Shown: piece after piece, positions 14,466-16,614 of the stretch
Position numbering within the stretch: position 1 is the first letter of the stretch
Layout: every line of letters starts with the position of its first letter
Assembly: GCA_046757205.1 (NCBI GenBank)
Contig: JBHHXR010000049.1
Location: forward strand, 1-16,614
Source of the DNA: JBHHXR01 sp046757205
Lineage (GTDB): Bacteria > Pseudomonadota > Alphaproteobacteria > Rhodobacterales > Rhodobacteraceae
DNA: 16,614 nucleotides
Direction of reading: 5' to 3'
Translations under genes and position numbers: made by a program
Notes under the pieces: model-generated
The model's database searches: none
Told to the model about the DNA's origin: nothing
The model's input: the letters and a program-made list of their open reading frames with translations, nothing else

Positions 14466-14583
14466 GGTCCCGAGTCGCCGAACACGGTCAGTTTGCGCGA
14501 TCGCCACTTTTTCTTGAAGCCGCCAGATCGCCGGCCTAGGTTCGCCCGAACGAAGTCGGAGCCGCTTCTGCCGGGGAGGAATC

Positions 14584-15645
14584 ATGGCCATACCTACAAC
14601 CTGTCTCGGCGCGTATCCCAAGCCGGACTACGTGCCGATACGCGACTGGTTTCAGATCGAGCACGGCCTGACGGACACCGCGGGCGAGGTGACGCGGCTG
14701 GCCAACGCGGTGAGAGAAGAAGTCGATGCCGAAACCGAGGATCTGTACCGGAAGGCCACGGGCGCGGCAGTGGCCGACCAGGTAGCCTGCGGCATCGACA
14801 TCCCGACCGACGGCGAGCAAAGGCGCGAGAACTACATCCACTACCACTGCCGCCACCTGACCGGCTTCGATTTCGTCAATCTGACATCGCTCACCGTCCG
14901 GGACGGCGCCTACACGGCCGAACTGCCGACGATAAACGGAAAGATCGAGCCGCGCGGCGAGCATTTCCTCGACCGTGATTACCGGGTTGCGCAGAGCTTC
15001 ACCGACCGCCCCGTGAAGATCACCGTGCCGGGACCGACCACGATCATGGATACCTGCGCGAACACACATTACGGCAGCGCGCGCGAGCTGGCCTTCGATC
15101 TGGCGGATGCTCTGAACCACGAGATACGCGCGCTGGCCGAGGCTGGCTGCCGGTACATACAGATCGACGAGCCGATTTTCGCGCGTAACGTCGAGCGGGC
15201 GCTGGACTACGGGGTGGAATGCCTCGATCGATGTTTCGACGGTGTGCCGGCAGGGGTGACGCGGGTGATGCACATGTGCTGCGGCTACCCCGATCATCTC
15301 GATGACAGGGAGTATCACAAGGCAGATCCGTCGAGCTATTTTCGGCTGGCCGGGGCGGTGGACGCCTCCACCGTCAACCAGATATCACTGGAGGATGCGC
15401 ACCGGCACAACGACCTGCAACTGCTGGAAAAATTCCGCAATTCGACGGTGATATTCGGCTCCGTCGCAATTGCGCAGAGCCGGGTTGAGACCGTTGAAGA
15501 AATCGCCGGCCGCCTTGAAACGGCGCTGGAGCACATCGACCATGACCGGCTGGTGGCGGCGCCCGATTGCGGGCTGGCGATGCTCGGCCGCGATCTGGCG
15601 ATGAAGAAACTGAGCAATCTGTGCGCCGCGGCGTCGCAGGTCTGA
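14584..15645 (+). CDS. Cobalamin-independent methionine synthase-like methyltransferase (MetE C-terminal domain, single barrel)
   Basis: A 353-residue protein equal to the catalytic C-terminal barrel of MetE; the N-terminal barrel of full-length MetE (about 750 residues) is absent. Likely zinc ligands are H230 and C232 (MHMCCGYPD) and C329 (PDCGLAMLGRDLA), with E270 a possible fourth. IQIDEP (192-197) matches the QIDEP that binds the thiol substrate in MetE. Single-barrel relatives use varied methyl donors and thiol acceptors, so true methionine synthase activity is unproven; betaine-like, thiol or coenzyme M-type substrates are possible. The ATG has GGGGAGGA upstream at ideal spacing. It is divergent from the vWA cassette and convergent with the dehydrogenase, so probably a single-gene unit. 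Confidence 0.85.
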   Translation: MAIPTTCLGAYPKPDYVPIRDWFQIEHGLTDTAGEVTRLANAVREEVDAETEDLYRKATGAAVADQVACGIDIPTDGEQRRENYIHYHCRHLTGFDFVNLTSLTVRDGAYTAELPTINGKIEPRGEHFLDRDYRVAQSFTDRPVKITVPGPTTIMDTCANTHYGSARELAFDLADALNHEIRALAEAGCRYIQIDEPIFARNVERALDYGVECLDRCFDGVPAGVTRVMHMCCGYPDHLDDREYHKADPSSYFRLAGAVDASTVNQISLEDAHRHNDLQLLEKFRNSTVIFGSVAIAQSRVETVEEIAGRLETALEHIDHDRLVAAPDCGLAMLGRDLAMKKLSNLCAAASQV

Positions 15646-15655
15646 GCGCGGCGTT

Positions 15656-15677
15656 CGCGCCCGGGCCGCCCGGCGCG
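15656..15677. terminator. GC-rich hairpin between convergent genes
   Basis: CGCGCC (15656-15661) pairs with GGCGCG (15672-15677), and GGG (15663-15665) with CCC (15669-15671), with a one-base bulge and a three-base loop. It sits 11 bases after the MetE-like stop and 53 bases past the dehydrogenase stop on the other strand. No U-tract follows on either strand, so a rho-independent terminator is only possible. Confidence 0.35.
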
Positions 15678-15729
15678 CCCGTGGCAGCGGCGCGATCCTG
15701 CGCCTGCGGTCACGGGGCATGGCCGGACT

Positions 15730-16467
15730 TCATATGTTGGACCAGCCGCCGTCGATCACCTGCGCGGTGCCGGTGGTGAAGCTCGATTCGTCGGAGGCGA
15801 GATAGAGCGCCAGCGCGGCGATTTCCTCGGGCTGGCCGATACGGCCGATAGGCTGGCGGGCGACGAAGGCGGCGCGCGCCGCCTCGTAATCGCCCTGCGC
15901 GCGCATCCGCGCCTGGAGCGACGGCGAGTCAATCGTCGCGGGACAGATCGCGTTGCAGCGGATTCCCCTGTCGATGAAATCGGCGGCGACGGATTTGGTC
16001 ATGCCGATGATGGCGGCCTTGGTGGCGCCGTAGGAGAACCGGTTGGGCGCGGCGATCAACGAGGACACGACCGACGACATGTTGATGATCGAGCCGCCGC
16101 CGCGTTCCAGCATGCCGGGCAGGAAGGCGCGCATCATGCGGTAGGCGCCGGTGACGTTGAGATCCCAGGAAAAAGCCCATTTGTCGGCATCGCAGTCGAG
16201 GATCGTGCCGTGCTCCACGTAGCCGGCGCAATTGAAGAGCACGTTGACGTCGCCAGTGCGGGTGACGGCGGCGTCGACCGACGCCTGGTCGCGGACGTCG
16301 AGAAAAAAGGTCTCCAGCCCCTCTGCCGCGAGGCTGGCGAGCGCGTCTTCGTTGATGTCGGTGGCATATACTTTCGCCCCCTCGCGGTGCATCGCCAGCG
16401 CGCAGGCGCGCCCGATGCCCTGAGCGGTGGCGGTCGCCACACAGATTTTTCCGTCCAGTCTGCCCAT
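15730..16467 (-). CDS. Short-chain dehydrogenase, 2-keto-3-deoxy-L-fuconate dehydrogenase / DHRS6-like
   Basis: A 245-residue NAD(P)-dependent oxidoreductase of the classical SDR family. The cofactor motif is TATAQGIG (12-19), where the usual first glycine of TGxxxGxG is alanine; relatives of the DHRS6 type share this. Other motifs are NCAG (79-82), N103 in DLNV, S132 in NMSS, and Y146-x-x-x-K150 (YGATK). FNCAGYVEHGTILDC and NRFSYGATKAA resemble L-2-keto-3-deoxyfuconate dehydrogenases and 3-hydroxybutyrate dehydrogenase type 2. The neighbouring UxaA-family gene supports a sugar-acid role. ATG at 16467 has GGGAGGGG upstream. It lies 25 bases downstream of the UxaA stop, in the same direction, so both are probably in one operon. 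Confidence 0.85.
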   Translation of the reverse strand: MGRLDGKICVATATAQGIGRACALAMHREGAKVYATDINEDALASLAAEGLETFFLDVRDQASVDAAVTRTGDVNVLFNCAGYVEHGTILDCDADKWAFSWDLNVTGAYRMMRAFLPGMLERGGGSIINMSSVVSSLIAAPNRFSYGATKAAIIGMTKSVAADFIDRGIRCNAICPATIDSPSLQARMRAQGDYEAARAAFVARQPIGRIGQPEEIAALALYLASDESSFTTGTAQVIDGGWSNI

Positions 16468-16492
16468 TTTCCCCTCCCTTTCGGTGGCGCGT

Positions 16493-16614
16493 CTACATGA
16501 CCGCGCCGATCTGCCACGGCACGAATTCGTTGTCGCCGTAAAGCAGGTTTTCGCTCTTCGTCCGTTCGCCCGACGCGACGCGGATCATCACCTCGAAAAT
16601 CTCCGCGCCCTTGG
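16493..16614 (-). CDS. UxaA-family sugar-acid dehydratase, C-terminal fragment (runs off window)
   Basis: Only the last 39 codons are present; the gene continues beyond the right edge. The tail reads VASGERTKSENLLYGDNE then FVPWQIGAVM and a TAG stop. These are hallmarks of the C-terminus of altronate/galactarate dehydratases (UxaA, GarD-like), which remove water from sugar acids to give 2-keto-3-deoxy acids. Together with the downstream SDR this suggests hexuronate, L-fuconate or related degradation. The exact substrate cannot be determined from the fragment. Confidence 0.8.
   Translation of the reverse strand, partial: KGAEIFEVMIRVASGERTKSENLLYGDNEFVPWQIGAVM

Larger units (their letters stand above)
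14185..14583. other. AT-rich divergent intergenic region
   Basis: About 400 bases between the vWA copy 2 gene and the MetE-like gene, clearly richer in A/T (especially 14230-14420) than the coding DNA around it. It must hold the divergent promoters. On the plus strand a promoter candidate (14322-14349) and two small ORFs (14374-14465) are listed separately. For the minus strand I see AT-rich hexamers but no convincing -35/-10 pair. No riboswitch that I recognise precedes the MetE-like gene; between 14466 and 14570 I see nothing definite. Confidence 0.5.

Noticed and set aside
14343..14621. Minus-strand open frame of 92 codons in the divergent intergenic region
   Set aside because: No ribosome-binding site, no recognisable domain, and it crosses the start of the MetE-like gene.
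1..16614. CRISPR arrays, insertion sequences, tRNA or rRNA genes
   Set aside because: No regularly spaced repeats, transposase motifs, terminal inverted repeats or cloverleaf-like sequences were found by eye.

Overview
The window is high-GC bacterial DNA (tight operons, GC-rich third codon positions, ATGA/GTGA/TGATG gene overlaps). The gene types and protein wording fit an alphaproteobacterium, probably Hyphomicrobiales or Rhodobacterales. This is inferred from gene content only; there is no rRNA or marker gene. Most genes lie on the minus strand. No tRNA, rRNA, CRISPR array, insertion sequence or integrase was seen.

Layout. (1) 1-883 is gene debris: a frameshifted remnant of the C-terminal end of an FAD-dependent dehydrogenase, flanked by sequence I cannot assign. 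(2) 884-1657 (+) encodes an inositol-monophosphatase-family enzyme. (3) 1691-6311 (-) is a complete branched-chain amino acid type (HAAT/Liv) ABC importer: Tat-exported binding protein, permeases LivH and LivM, and ATPases LivG and LivF. A long GC-rich hairpin sits between the binding-protein gene and the permease genes, and a GntR-like palindrome overlaps the candidate promoter. (4) 6400-8444 (-) holds a nicotinamidase (PncA) and a polytopic membrane protein of unknown function. (5) 8577-14147 (-) is the most unusual part: two tandem copies of a three-gene cassette. In transcription order each copy has a TadG-like von Willebrand A (vWA) protein with a MIDAS motif, a TadE-like pseudopilin and a TadF-like pseudopilin. 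No other tad/cpa gene lies in the window. (6) 14148-14583 is an AT-rich divergent intergenic region with a candidate promoter and two overlapping tiny ORFs. (7) 14584-15645 (+) encodes a single-barrel, cobalamin-independent methionine synthase-like methyltransferase. (8) 15730-16614 (-) holds a short-chain dehydrogenase like 2-keto-3-deoxy-L-fuconate dehydrogenases and the last 39 codons of a UxaA-family sugar-acid dehydratase, probably one sugar-acid catabolic operon continuing past the edge.

How the genes work together. The Liv genes form one uptake system for an unidentified small substrate. The two vWA/TadE/TadF cassettes likely encode envelope- or pilus-associated proteins assembled by a Tad machine encoded elsewhere; the duplicated cassettes have diverged (a tyrosine-rich repeat in one vWA protein, a C-terminal extension on one TadF). 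The dehydrogenase and UxaA fragment point to hexuronate or deoxy-sugar acid breakdown.
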